From: an uncultured Oscillospiraceae bacterium
GTDB lineage: Bacteria; Bacillota; Clostridia; Oscillospirales; Oscillospiraceae
Length of the DNA: 44,334 nucleotides
Reading direction: 5' to 3'
Assembly (NCBI GenBank): GCA_910588635.1
Contig: CAJUPW010000025.1
Span: forward strand, 1-44,334
A model generated the notes under the pieces. It was not told the DNA's origin, did not search any database, and saw nothing but the letters and a program-made list of their open reading frames with translations. The first letter of the stretch is position 1, and every line of letters begins with the position of its first letter. This document shows, piece after piece, positions 15,892-24,700 of this stretch. Position numbers and translations under genes: made by a program.

Positions 15892-17712
15892 ATGACCTTT
15901 GATGAACTGAAGGAGAAGGCCCACAGCCTGCCCTTGAAGCCAGGGGTCTACATCATGCAGGACGCCCAGAGCACCGTCATCTATGTGGGCAAGGCCAAGG
16001 CGCTGAAAAACCGGGTGAGCCAGTATTTTCAGGACTCCGCCTCCCACACGGAGAAAACCCGGGCCATGGTGTCCCAGATCGACCACTTCGACGTTATCAT
16101 CGCCGACAGTGAGTTCGAGGCCCTGGTGCTGGAGTGCTCCCTCATCAAGCGGCACCAGCCCAGGTACAACATCCTCCTCAAGGACAGCAAGGGCTACCCC
16201 TATATCCGCCTGTCCAACGAGGCATATCCTAAGTTTTCCCTGGCCTCCAAAGCGGCGGAGGACGGCGCACGGTACTTCGGCCCATACGCCGGCCGGCACA
16301 GCACCCAAGGCATCATTGACGCCTTGCGCACCGCCTTGCGCCTGCCCTCCTGCAATAAAAAGTTCCCCCGGGATATCGGCCGCGAGCGGCCCTGTCTCAA
16401 CTTCCACATGGGCAAGTGCGACGGCTATTGCCGGGGAGACGATCTGAAGGAGCGGCACAGCCAGGCCGTCGCCCAGGCGGTGTCTCTGCTGGAGGGGCGG
16501 TTCAAGGATGTACAGCGGGACCTGGTCCAGGAGATGGAGCGGGCGGCGGAGGAGCTGCGGTTCGAGCAGGCCGCCCAGCTCCGGGACCGCTTCCGGGCCA
16601 TTGAGCTGCTGGGCAAACGGCAGAAGGTGATCGCCGGCTCCCTGGCCGACACCGACGTGGCCGGCTTCTTCCGGGGGACGGCCAAAAGCTGTTTTGTGGT
16701 GCTCCACTATGTGGAGGGCGAGCTGGCCGCCAAGGACTTCGACCTCTTTGAGAGCCCTATGGAGGAGGAGGAGGGGGCAGTGCTGTCCTCTCTGATGCGG
16801 GAGTATTATGTGGGCCGCACCCGGCTCCCCAAGCAGATTCTCATTCCCTGTGAGCTGCCCGACCAGGCGCCCCTCACTCGGATGCTGTCCGAGCAGGTGG
16901 GGTACCGGGTGGAGCTGGTGACCCCCCAGCGGGGAGCCAAGATGGATCTGATTAAGTTGGCCAACCAGAACGCCAGGGAGGAGGTAGAGCGGGCCACCAC
17001 CCACGAGGAGCGGCGCAACAAGCTCCTGGAGGCCCTGGGGAAGATGCTCAGCCTGGAATCTCCGCCCCGCCGCATGGAATCCTACGATATCTCCAACCAG
17101 GGGGCCAGCGATATTGTGGCCTCCATGGTGGTCTATGTAGACGGCAAGCCCCTGAAACGGGACTACCGCCGGTTTAAATTGAAGGATATGGACGGACCCG
17201 ACGACTACGCCTCTATGGAGCAGGTGCTCACCCGGCGGTTCCGCCACTATCTGGACGGGGACGAGAAATTTGCGGACAAGCCCGACCTGCTCCTCATCGA
17301 CGGCGGCCATGAGCATGTCAAGGTGGCCCGGCGGGTGCTGGAGACCTTAAATCTGGATATTCCCGCCTACGGCATGGTGAAGGACGACCGCCACCGTACT
17401 CGGGCCCTGGTCCACCCGGACGGCCGGGAGATCGGTATCCAGTCCATTCCGGCGGTGTTCGCCCTCATCGGACAGATTCAGGAGGAGACCCACCGCTTCG
17501 CCATTGAGTACCACCGCCAGCTCCAGGCGGGACATGTAAAGACCTCCGTTCTGGACAAAATATCCGGAGTGGGGGAGAAGCGCCGCCAGCAGCTGTTGAA
17601 GCACTTCAAAACCATTAAGGCCATCAAGGCCGCTTCCTTGGAGCAGCTCCAGGAGGTGGTACCTAAAAATACGGCCCAAGCGGTGTATGATTACTTTCAT
17701 GGGGGAGAGTGA
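15892..17712 (+). CDS. uvrC: excinuclease ABC subunit C
   Basis: The dual-incision nuclease subunit of nucleotide excision repair, 606 residues. The GIY-YIG 3'-nuclease domain begins at PGVYIM (17-22) and IYVGKAKALKNRVSQYF. The UvrB-interacting UVR segment is at about 195-235 (MERAAEELRFEQAAQLRDR). The RNase H-like 5'-nuclease part includes MESYDISNQGASDIVASMVV and LLLIDGGHEH. The C-terminal helix-hairpin-helix pair includes KISGVGEKRRQQLLKHF. ATG 15892 is chosen from its GGGAGG ribosome site; a GTG at 15871 would place that site inside the gene. It heads a run of closely spaced genes through coaD. Confidence 0.97.
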   Translation: MTFDELKEKAHSLPLKPGVYIMQDAQSTVIYVGKAKALKNRVSQYFQDSASHTEKTRAMVSQIDHFDVIIADSEFEALVLECSLIKRHQPRYNILLKDSKGYPYIRLSNEAYPKFSLASKAAEDGARYFGPYAGRHSTQGIIDALRTALRLPSCNKKFPRDIGRERPCLNFHMGKCDGYCRGDDLKERHSQAVAQAVSLLEGRFKDVQRDLVQEMERAAEELRFEQAAQLRDRFRAIELLGKRQKVIAGSLADTDVAGFFRGTAKSCFVVLHYVEGELAAKDFDLFESPMEEEEGAVLSSLMREYYVGRTRLPKQILIPCELPDQAPLTRMLSEQVGYRVELVTPQRGAKMDLIKLANQNAREEVERATTHEERRNKLLEALGKMLSLESPPRRMESYDISNQGASDIVASMVVYVDGKPLKRDYRRFKLKDMDGPDDYASMEQVLTRRFRHYLDGDEKFADKPDLLLIDGGHEHVKVARRVLETLNLDIPAYGMVKDDRHRTRALVHPDGREIGIQSIPAVFALIGQIQEETHRFAIEYHRQLQAGHVKTSVLDKISGVGEKRRQQLLKHFKTIKAIKAASLEQLQEVVPKNTAQAVYDYFHGGE

Positions 17713-17719
17713 GCGAAAA

Positions 17720-18142
17720 ATGACAGAAAAGAGAGAACAGATCATTCGGCTTTGGTTTGATATGTGGCTGAAAGCAGCCGATTTGGGCATTTCAGATATT
17801 TTTTCCGATGAGGCCGTCTACACGGAGAGCTGGGGCCCGGAGTACCGGGGGGCTGCGGCCATCCGGCACTGGTTCGCGGAGTGGAACACCCGAGGAAGGG
17901 TGCTTCAATGGGATATTAAGCAGTTTTTCCACACGGACAGCCAGACAGTGGTGGAGTGGTATTTTAAAAACACCATGAATGACGGAAAGGTGGAGGCCTT
18001 TGAAGGCATGTCGCTGGTCCAATGGGATCAGGAGGGAAGGATTTGTGCTTTGAAGGAGTTTGGATGCAATGAGGACCGCTATGACCCATACCGAAACGGG
18101 CCGGTCCCGCAATTTCGGGATGGAGCGGCAATGTGGTTTTAA
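17720..18142 (+). CDS. SnoaL-like (NTF2-fold) domain protein
   Basis: 140 residues resembling the SnoaL/polyketide-cyclase branch of the NTF2-like fold. The pattern is an N-terminal helix (REQIIRLWFDMWLKAADLG), an acidic DEAVYTESWGPEYRG segment, then alternating strands (TVVEWYFKN, FEGMSLVQWDQEGRI). Members are small-molecule isomerases, hydrolases or binding proteins; no reaction can be named here. It starts 7 bases after uvrC with GGGGGAGAG upstream, so translation may be coupled. It is less G+C-rich than uvrC or rsmD, suggesting insertion into an older uvrC-rsmD-coaD run (inference). Confidence 0.8.
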   Translation: MTEKREQIIRLWFDMWLKAADLGISDIFSDEAVYTESWGPEYRGAAAIRHWFAEWNTRGRVLQWDIKQFFHTDSQTVVEWYFKNTMNDGKVEAFEGMSLVQWDQEGRICALKEFGCNEDRYDPYRNGPVPQFRDGAAMWF

Positions 18143-18169
18143 TCCGTTCCACAGGAAAGGAAGGTCAAT

Positions 18170-18727
18170 ATGCGCATTATCTCAGGTTCCGCTAGGGGCC
18201 GCAAGCTGAAGGAGCCCCAGGGGCTGGACACCCGGCCCACCACCGACAAGGTGAAGGAGTCCCTGTTCAACATCATCCAGTTCGAGCTGGAGGGCCGGCG
18301 GGTGCTGGACCTCTTCGCCGGTACGGGCCAGCTGGGGCTGGAGGCCCTGTCCCGGGGGGCGGAGCACTGTACCTTTGTGGACCAGCGGCGGGAGGCCGCC
18401 GCACTGGTGCGGGAGAATGTAAAGCTGTGCGGCTTTACAGACCGATCCCGAGTGGCCCAGGAAGATGCGCTGTCTTTCCTGTCCGTCTGCCGGGAGAAAT
18501 TCGATGTGGTCTTCCTGGACCCGCCCTATCAGAGCGGTCTGCTGGAGAAATCCTTAAAATTGCTGACACAGTTTGACATTTTGCGGGAACATGGTATAAT
18601 AGTTTGCGAAAGCGGGATGGAATGGGCCATTCCAACCCCGGAGCCCCCCTACGAGGCGGGGCGGGAGTACCGGTATGGACAGATCAAGCTGAGCCTCTGC
18701 CGCCGGACCGGGAGCGTGATACAGTGA
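18170..18727 (+). CDS. rsmD: 16S rRNA (guanine(966)-N(2))-methyltransferase
   Basis: An S-adenosylmethionine-dependent enzyme that methylates G966 of 16S rRNA during small-subunit assembly. 185 residues. It opens with the typical MRIISGSARGRKL and DTRPTTDKVKESLFNI. The SAM-binding loop is VLDLFAGTGQLGLEALSRG, and the catalytic N-methylase motif is FLDPPYQSG. The ATG follows GGAAAGG. The stop overlaps the coaD GTG (GTGA at 18724-18727). The rsmD-coaD pair is conserved in many Firmicutes. Confidence 0.96.
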   Translation: MRIISGSARGRKLKEPQGLDTRPTTDKVKESLFNIIQFELEGRRVLDLFAGTGQLGLEALSRGAEHCTFVDQRREAAALVRENVKLCGFTDRSRVAQEDALSFLSVCREKFDVVFLDPPYQSGLLEKSLKLLTQFDILREHGIIVCESGMEWAIPTPEPPYEAGREYRYGQIKLSLCRRTGSVIQ

Positions 18728-19221
18728 GCACAGCTATCTATCCGGGCAGCTTCGACCCGGTGACCCTGGGCCATCTGAACATCATCAAGCGGGCGGCCGC
18801 CTGCTTCGACAAGGTGATCGTGTGCGTTATGGTCAACTCCAATAAGGTGGGGATGTTCACACCAGAGGAACGGGTAGAGCTGCTGGAGCGGTCCACAGCC
18901 CGGTTTCCCAATGTGGAGGTGGACTTCTCCAATGAGCTGTTGGCGGCCTATGCCAGACGCCGCCGGGCCCATGTGGTGGTCAAGGGTCTGCGGGCGGTGT
19001 CCGATTTTGAACAGGAGGTTCAGATGGCGGTCATCAACCGGCACCTGAACCCCAAGCTGGAGACTATGTTTTTGGCGTCCAGTGAGAAATACACCTATCT
19101 CAGCTCCACCATCGTCAAGGAGATGGCCCGGTACGGGGCCAATCTGGCGGATTTCGTTCCCAGGGAAATTGTAGACGATGTGAACCGGCGCATGAGAGAA
19201 ATGGAAGGAAAGGAAGGCTGA
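18724..19221 (+). CDS. coaD: phosphopantetheine adenylyltransferase
   Basis: Transfers AMP from ATP to 4'-phosphopantetheine, giving dephospho-CoA, the penultimate step of coenzyme A synthesis. 165 residues, forming a hexamer in the family. YPGSFDPVTLGHLNII holds the nucleotidyltransferase (T/H)xGH signature; KGLRAVSDFEQEVQMA and YTYLSSTIVKE (ISSTxVRE-type) are also present. The start is GTG at 18724, overlapping the rsmD stop, with GGGAG about 10 bases upstream. In-frame codons upstream lie inside rsmD and are not used. Confidence 0.96.
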   Translation: MSTAIYPGSFDPVTLGHLNIIKRAAACFDKVIVCVMVNSNKVGMFTPEERVELLERSTARFPNVEVDFSNELLAAYARRRRAHVVVKGLRAVSDFEQEVQMAVINRHLNPKLETMFLASSEKYTYLSSTIVKEMARYGANLADFVPREIVDDVNRRMREMEGKEG

Positions 19222-19225
19222 CCCA

Positions 19226-19774
19226 ATGGCAAGCGGTGTGGAAGAACTTTTGGATATGCTCTTTGAAATGATTGACGAAGCGAAAAACGCGCCTCTGTCC
19301 AGCGATAAGTGCGTCATTGAGCGGGACCGGGCGCTGGACCTCATCGACGATATCCGCAGCCAGTTCCCAATGGAACTGACCGAGGCTCGGAAGATGATGG
19401 CCCGCCGGGCGGAGATGGAGGCAGAGTCCAAGCGGAAGGCGGAATCCATTGTCCGGTCCGCCGAGGACCGGGCCAAGCAGATGCTGGCCAGCGACAGCAT
19501 CGCCCTTCAGGCAAAGCAGCGGGCCAACGATATGATGCGTCAGGCCGAGGAGCGCAGCCGGGAGCTGAAGCGGTCAGCCAACGAGTACTGCGAGGACGCC
19601 TTGCGCCGCACCGAGGAGGCTGTGGCCGAGGCCTACGATGAGATCAAGCAGTCCCGTGTACGCTTCCGGGCAGCGGCGGCCGCCACCTCGGCGGCTAAGC
19701 CCGCCGCTGCCTCCGGGGCGGCCGCCGGCCCCGCCCCTGGAGGTCGGGCCATGTTTGACGCGGAGAAGGGTTAA
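19226..19774 (+). CDS. coiled-coil protein, conserved next to coaD, function unknown
   Basis: 182 residues. A globular N-terminal part (about 1-55, acidic) is followed by a long charged helix from about 60 to 150. That helix is rich in Ala, Arg, Glu and Lys in heptad-like order (ESKRKAESIVRSAEDRAK), and an Ala/Pro-rich tail ends the protein. No signal peptide or membrane segment. The helix resembles stalk subunits of F/V-type ATPases and DivIVA-like coiled coils, and such proteins are often named after these by similarity alone. It starts 4 bases after coaD and is surely cotranscribed. Function not assigned. Confidence 0.85.
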   Translation: MASGVEELLDMLFEMIDEAKNAPLSSDKCVIERDRALDLIDDIRSQFPMELTEARKMMARRAEMEAESKRKAESIVRSAEDRAKQMLASDSIALQAKQRANDMMRQAEERSRELKRSANEYCEDALRRTEEAVAEAYDEIKQSRVRFRAAAAATSAAKPAAASGAAAGPAPGGRAMFDAEKG

Positions 19775-19787
19775 GTTGACATAATAA

Positions 19788-19834
19788 AAGGGATGGCTCC
19801 CGTTGATGAGAGTCATCCCTTCAATATTTCTTAG
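19788..19834. terminator. terminator between the coaD operon and a minus-strand remnant
   Basis: AAGGGATGGCTC (19788-19799) pairs with GAGTCATCCCTT-type sequence (19810-19821) through a 12-bp stem with one G-U pair and a 10-base loop. On the plus strand the tail is weak (CAATATTTC). On the minus strand a better T-rich tail (TTTTATTATG) follows, suggesting it evolved for a minus-strand gene ending at 19821. Confidence 0.7.
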
Positions 19835-19907
19835 AAAAGGTATGGAATGTTTTGTCAGCATTCACCTTCAGCAGTTCTTCAAGTTCTTGGACAGTCAAAT
19901 TGGGCAC
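19821..19907 (-). pseudogene. 28-codon minus-strand frame, tiny gene or gene tail
   Basis: From GTG 19907 the frame encodes a protein-like peptide with an amphipathic helix (PNLTVQELEELLKV) and ends in FSKKY. The frame stays open 13 codons further upstream (to 19946), with no ATG. Its TGA touches a hairpin whose T-rich tail points the same way. The ribosome site before the GTG is poor (AAGAAG). It may be the 3' remnant of a decayed gene or a very small protein. I know no family for it. Confidence 0.3.
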
Positions 19908-20032
19908 TCTTCTTATTTCGCTTGAACCCAGTATACCATCCTCCTCTCATTTTGCGAGGCACGTTTTCCTGGCTGCGGCATAGGATAGTACAGCCGTCAA
20001 CGGCAAATCCAACAGGGAGGGGAGGCGTTTTC

Positions 20033-20104
20033 ATGGGTATCGTGGTGGTACGTTCCCCCCGGTGCCTGCGGGGGCTGCTGCGCAGGATATTTAAGGTGAA
20101 ATAG
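20033..20104 (+). CDS. spoVM: stage V sporulation protein M
   Basis: A 23-residue gene, easily missed. The peptide begins MGIVVVRSPRCLRGLLRRIF and ends KVK. It is an amphipathic, Arg-rich helix with the hydrophobic N-terminal strand and central SPR segment of clostridial SpoVM. SpoVM is known to insert into the convex outer forespore membrane and anchor SpoIVA, the coat base. spoIVA is 5 kb downstream and a SPOCS/LysM coat-type gene follows immediately, both fitting. GGGAGGGGAGG lies 8-9 bases upstream of the ATG. I could not identify a convincing promoter; a sigma-E type would be expected. Confidence 0.85.
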   Translation: MGIVVVRSPRCLRGLLRRIFKVK

Positions 20105-20117
20105 GGCTGGAAAAGTT

Positions 20118-20146
20118 GCATACATACGAACTCCCGGGCATATAGT
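20118..20146 (+). promoter_or_regulatory. candidate sigma-E promoter for the SPOCS/LysM gene
   Basis: GCATACAT (20118-20125), 13 bases, CATATAGT (20139-20146). The -10 differs at one position from the sigma-E CATACAnT pattern; the -35 is poor. It lies about 95 bases upstream of the gene. The leader contains a small GTTCC/GGAAC hairpin. Confidence 0.35.
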
Positions 20147-20242
20147 GTCAACAAAGCCGAATTGTTCCAAAGGAACTTGTATTCCTGCCTGTAGGGCGGG
20201 GATACGGGTTGATACTCTATGTATGACAAGGGAGAGGACATC

Positions 20243-21763
20243 ATGGAATTTGAACGTGATACCATCATCAGCTATGAGACGGTGGCGGAGGTTACCCTGT
20301 GCCAGGAGGAGACCTTGGAGAGCATCGTACCCGATGCCTGCCCTGATATCCTGCGCATTGTGGATGTGTGCGGTCAGGCGACTCTGAGCGGCAAGCAGGC
20401 CAGGGAGGGCGCTGCCCAGGTTACCGGCATGGTGCGGGCAGTGATTCTCTACCAGCCCGAGGGGGGCGGCGGCCTGCGGCGGATGGAGATGGGGCTGCCC
20501 TTCACCTGTCAGGCGGAGGCCCCCGGCCTGACCGAGCGGGGAACGGTGCTGGCCAGCCCCCGGCTGCGCTGCGCCGAGGCCCGGGTCCTCAACCCCCGGA
20601 AGGTGCTGCTGCGGGTGGACCTTGCGGTAGATATCACGGCCTGTCAGCCGTCGGAACGGCCGGTGTGCAGCGGCGTGACCGACTGCGGGACAGAAAACCT
20701 CTGCCAGAAGCAGTACAAGGGAGAGGATTACCTGCTGTGCGCCGTACAGGAAAAACCCTTTACATTCTCTGACCAGGTGCGGCTCCAGTCCGGTTCCGGG
20801 GAGGCGCCAGTGCTTCTGGCGGCTCGGGTCCAGCCGGTGTGTACAGAGAGCAAGCTCATCGGCTCCAAGCTTATTTTCAAGGGGGAGGTAGAGCTCTATT
20901 TCCTCCTTCAGGAGCCGGGAGGTGGACTGTCCGCCGGCCATGAGTCCATGCCCTTCTCTCAGATCATTGAGGCGGCGGGCGCCGCCGAGGAGGGGGAGTG
21001 CCAGGTGGATGTGGAAGTGGCCTCCTTCCGGTGCGAGCAGGACCCGGCGGACGGAAGAGAAGTGGACATGGAGCTGGAGCTGCTGGCTCAGGCGCAGGTC
21101 CGCTGTCACAGGCCGGTGGTGCTGCTCCAGGACCTCTACAGCACCAGCAACCTGATGGAGGCGGAGCGGGAGAACCAGCCGCTGTGCCGGCTTGTGGAGC
21201 AGTCGGTGCGGCCCCAGGCCGTCCGGGAGCTGCTGGAGACGGGGGAGATGGTCCGCTCGGTGGTGGACGCCCGTCTGGCCCTGGGACAGGTGCGCCAGAG
21301 CCGGGAGGGGAAGGAATTGGTCCTCACCATTGAGAGCTGGGTGACCGTTCTTTACCTGGACGAAAACGAACTGGTCCAGTGCGTCCGGCGGGCCATCCCC
21401 GTATCCTGCCGCCTGGACTGCCCGGAGAGGGCGAGGTGCTCCTGCCGATGTGTCTGCCCCGGGGAGGTCTTTGCCGCGCCCGCGGCCGGCGGGGTGGAGG
21501 TGCGCTTTACGGTGGAATTCCACTGTCTGACCACCGAGACCGCCGCTGTTCCGGCTGTGACCTCCGCCAAACTGGGGGAGGCCCGGAGCGCGGGAGAGGG
21601 GGCGCGCCCCTCGGTGGTGCTGCGCCTGCCCGCTCCAGGGGAGGAGCTGTGGGACATTGCCAAGGCCCACGGCACCACCGTGGAGCAGATTCTTCAGGCC
21701 AATGAACTGGAGGAGGACGCCTTGCCCACGGGTCGGATGCTCCTAATCCCCAGCTGCAGATGA
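20243..21763 (+). CDS. SPOCS (DUF3794) and LysM domain protein, likely spore coat/cortex-associated
   Basis: 506 residues. Two or three beta-rich SPOCS (DUF3794) units are visible: about 25-140 (VPDACPDILRIVDVCGQATL opens the first) and about 195-300 (LIGSKLIFKGEVELYFLLQE), with a further related stretch to about 430. A C-terminal LysM module spans about 455-505 (GEELWDIAKAHGTTVEQILQ). SPOCS proteins occur in spore formers; LysM binds peptidoglycan, so placement at the cortex/coat is likely. No signal peptide, as expected for a mother-cell protein. ATG 20243 follows GGGAGAGG by 5 bases. Flanked by spoVM and spoIVA. Confidence 0.9.
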   Translation: MEFERDTIISYETVAEVTLCQEETLESIVPDACPDILRIVDVCGQATLSGKQAREGAAQVTGMVRAVILYQPEGGGGLRRMEMGLPFTCQAEAPGLTERGTVLASPRLRCAEARVLNPRKVLLRVDLAVDITACQPSERPVCSGVTDCGTENLCQKQYKGEDYLLCAVQEKPFTFSDQVRLQSGSGEAPVLLAARVQPVCTESKLIGSKLIFKGEVELYFLLQEPGGGLSAGHESMPFSQIIEAAGAAEEGECQVDVEVASFRCEQDPADGREVDMELELLAQAQVRCHRPVVLLQDLYSTSNLMEAERENQPLCRLVEQSVRPQAVRELLETGEMVRSVVDARLALGQVRQSREGKELVLTIESWVTVLYLDENELVQCVRRAIPVSCRLDCPERARCSCRCVCPGEVFAAPAAGGVEVRFTVEFHCLTTETAAVPAVTSAKLGEARSAGEGARPSVVLRLPAPGEELWDIAKAHGTTVEQILQANELEEDALPTGRMLLIPSCR

Positions 21764-21796
21764 AAAACAGGGCTCCCTTCTGGGAGCCCTGTTTTT
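21763..21796. terminator. bidirectional terminator between the SPOCS/LysM gene and flagellin
   Basis: A perfect 15-bp stem: AAAAACAGGGCTCCC (21763-21777), loop TTCT, GGGAGCCCTGTTTTT (21782-21796). T-runs exist on both strands and it lies between two convergent stop codons. Confidence 0.93.
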
Positions 21797-21797
21797 G

Positions 21798-24700
21798 TCA
21801 GGAAATGAGGCTGAGCACCTGCTGTGGCTGAGCGAGCGCCTGGGACAGCATGCTCTGTTGAGACTGGGTCAGAATTTGGTGCTTTATATGCTCCATCAGC
21901 CCTTCCGCCATGTCGGTGTCCCGGATGCGGCTCTCCGCGTCCACCAGGTTTTCCTTGGAGTGGGACAGGGACTGAAGGGTGTACTCCAGCCGGTTGTAGT
22001 CCGCGCCGATGACGCCCCTGGCCTTGGAAATGGCCAGATTGGCCTGATCCACCCGGTTCAGCCAGCCAGAGGCGTTCTGGTCCGCCGCATTCAGGTCTAC
22101 CGTCTCCGGCGGCCTGAGCCGTAAGGTCTTCAGGTCCAGATAGGGGAGGTGGATGGGGATGATCTGCGGGTCTGGCTCGGAGCCCACATAAATCTCCACT
22201 TCGGCGTTTTTCAGGGCTACAGAACCGTCCTCGGGGTAATCCTCCACCTTGCGGATGTTGACAGTGTAGGTGAAGTTGGTCTGCAAGCCGGTCTGCACCT
22301 TGCCAAGGTAGAGTTTTCCGTTGGGATCGCCGTTTTCCCTGACATCGCCCAGCCGCTTTTCCAAAGCGATCAGCGTGGTGGGAGGACTGCCGACCGCCAC
22401 ATCGGTATAATGCTTGAGTGAGGGCCGGACCTGTTCCACGATGCTCTGTACGATCTGGTTGCCGTTGGTTACCTTTGACAGCTCCACGGAAATGTTGTGG
22501 ATCGTGCGGGTCTCATTGGTCGCCGGATCAACGATATCAAACGCCGGAGGCATCTTCCCGTCATCTTTCCAGCAAAAAAAGACATTGATGTACTCTCCGG
22601 AGCAGGTGGCGCAGTTGATACGGAACCCTTTGCCCAGCAAATCGTTCAGGTTGCCCGAATTGACGGAAGAGAAGTCGATTTTCTTTTGAGAGTGGCCTGT
22701 GTTGGCGCCGCCTGAGAAGGTAAGCGGCCCGCCTGATATAAGGCCTGCCGCGCCGTCAGAAATTGCAACAGTGTTGTAAGAGGAGTTCTCAGTATCTCGG
22801 GAGAAGGTGATCTTCAGCTGCTTCGGGTCGCCGGAATCGTCCACAACGGCTGTATATCCGGCCCCCATCTGATTTTGAATCGTCTGGGCCAAGGTATCAA
22901 GCGTACAGCCCGCGATATTGAGGTCGGCGTATTCGCCGCTGAGTCCGCCGCCCTTCGTGAATTCCCATTTTTTTGTAACACCATCGTTTGTAATGCTGAA
23001 TCCGCTGCCGGCTAACTTGTCAACATCCAGACTGCTGCCCAAAGAAAACGAGACGGTGACGTCCTGCTCGAAAGGTTTTGCGTTGTGGTTTGATCCGACG
23101 CCCACACCCGTTCCAGACGCGCCCAGTACATTGCTGGTTCCACCGCTTGTGTTGTAGGGCTTGCCGGTGACTTCCGTTCCTCGGATATTGCTGGTCAGAT
23201 TCATGGAGTGGTTGATGTTTTTCGCGCTGACCGTCAGGGTATCTCCGTTTTTCGTTACGGTACCATAAGATGACGCATAATTTGTAATTGCGTTGATTAC
23301 ATGGTTCTTAATGCTGTCCGGAGTCATTCCCGCGGTGTTCACCCAAGTGCCATACGAGGGAACGGTATCGTAGCCGGAGAAGCCTGTCTTGTCAGCGTAA
23401 ATATAGTGATAGCCGCCTAAGGAGAAGGAAAATGGGACCGATGGGCTGGACGGGATCGTTATCTCACAGATTTCGTTTTTTTCCATAGAAGCCGGCTGTG
23501 TGACCTTGACGCTAAGGCCAAGGGCGGTCCCTTTTATATCCGAGCCGAAGTTCTTGTTCGCGGCTGTTGTGCTCTCGTAGATTTCCACAGTGGAGCGGCT
23601 GACGGTGGATTGATTCTCAACCTGTATGGTCAGCTTAGAAGTGCTCTCATCGTAACTTGCCTTGCAATTTCCTTTGGTGATGCCTGCGGCCAGGGCTTTT
23701 CCCAAATCGGCACGCTTCATTCCGGCTGTTAACCCACTGATGTCCTTAAGGGCGAAAGACAGGTTGCCGCCGGTAATATGGAGCGTATTCCCTTTCAGGT
23801 TATCCACGTCAGCTTGAGTAAGCGTTTCGTGAACATGGCTCAAATTATATGTGCCGGTGATGGTACTGGAATAGGACGGGACATTATTGGTCGCCCCGCT
23901 GCCATCGACCTGACCGATTGAGATTTTTTCCAGATTTTCCACCTTTATGCCATTTGCGTACGCGCCGTTCCCTGAAGGAACTGAGGAAGTAACGGTTTTC
24001 CCATCCGCCTCAATCGTCTCCTCCAAAGTTCGCAGCGGCGCGGTCAAAGTCATAGTCCGGTTATTTTTATCTATCGTATAAGACTGCACATAAGTAGAGT
24101 AGTTATAAAGGTATCCTAACGCGGCCTCTGTGGTCTTATTATTCAGAGGGATCATATAAGTGTTGTTTCCGACATATCCCGAGTTGGACGTATTGCTGGA
24201 AAAGCGGTAAGTATACTGTCCGATTTTAATTGACCGGCCATCCAAGCTGTTTACATCGTCAAAGTCAATTGAATCGTCCAGCTTTAACGTGACTGTAGCG
24301 GCCGTCGCGTCTTCGGCCTCATCGAAATCCTCTGTTTTAACAAAATCCAAATCACCCCAGGCCTCTATTCCGGACGCGCCTGGAGGACCGTACACCTCAT
24401 CATATTCATAGTGAAAGTCCGGACCCACGTCCCCCCGGAACAACTGAATCTCGTTGAAAAAGCTGCCCTCGGTGATGCGGTCCACCTCGGAGAAGAGCTG
24501 GTTCATCTCATCGCTGATGGAGGCCAGCTCCTGTTGGGAGTAGGTGCCGTTTTCCGCCTGAATACACAGCTCCCGGGCCCGGCGGAGCATATCGTTGACC
24601 TCGGCCAGGGCGCCGTCGGCGGTTTTAGCAAGGGCCACGCCCTCCTTGGCGTTGCTGTGGCAGCGGTACAGCTCAGTGATATTGGCCCGCATCCGCTCCG

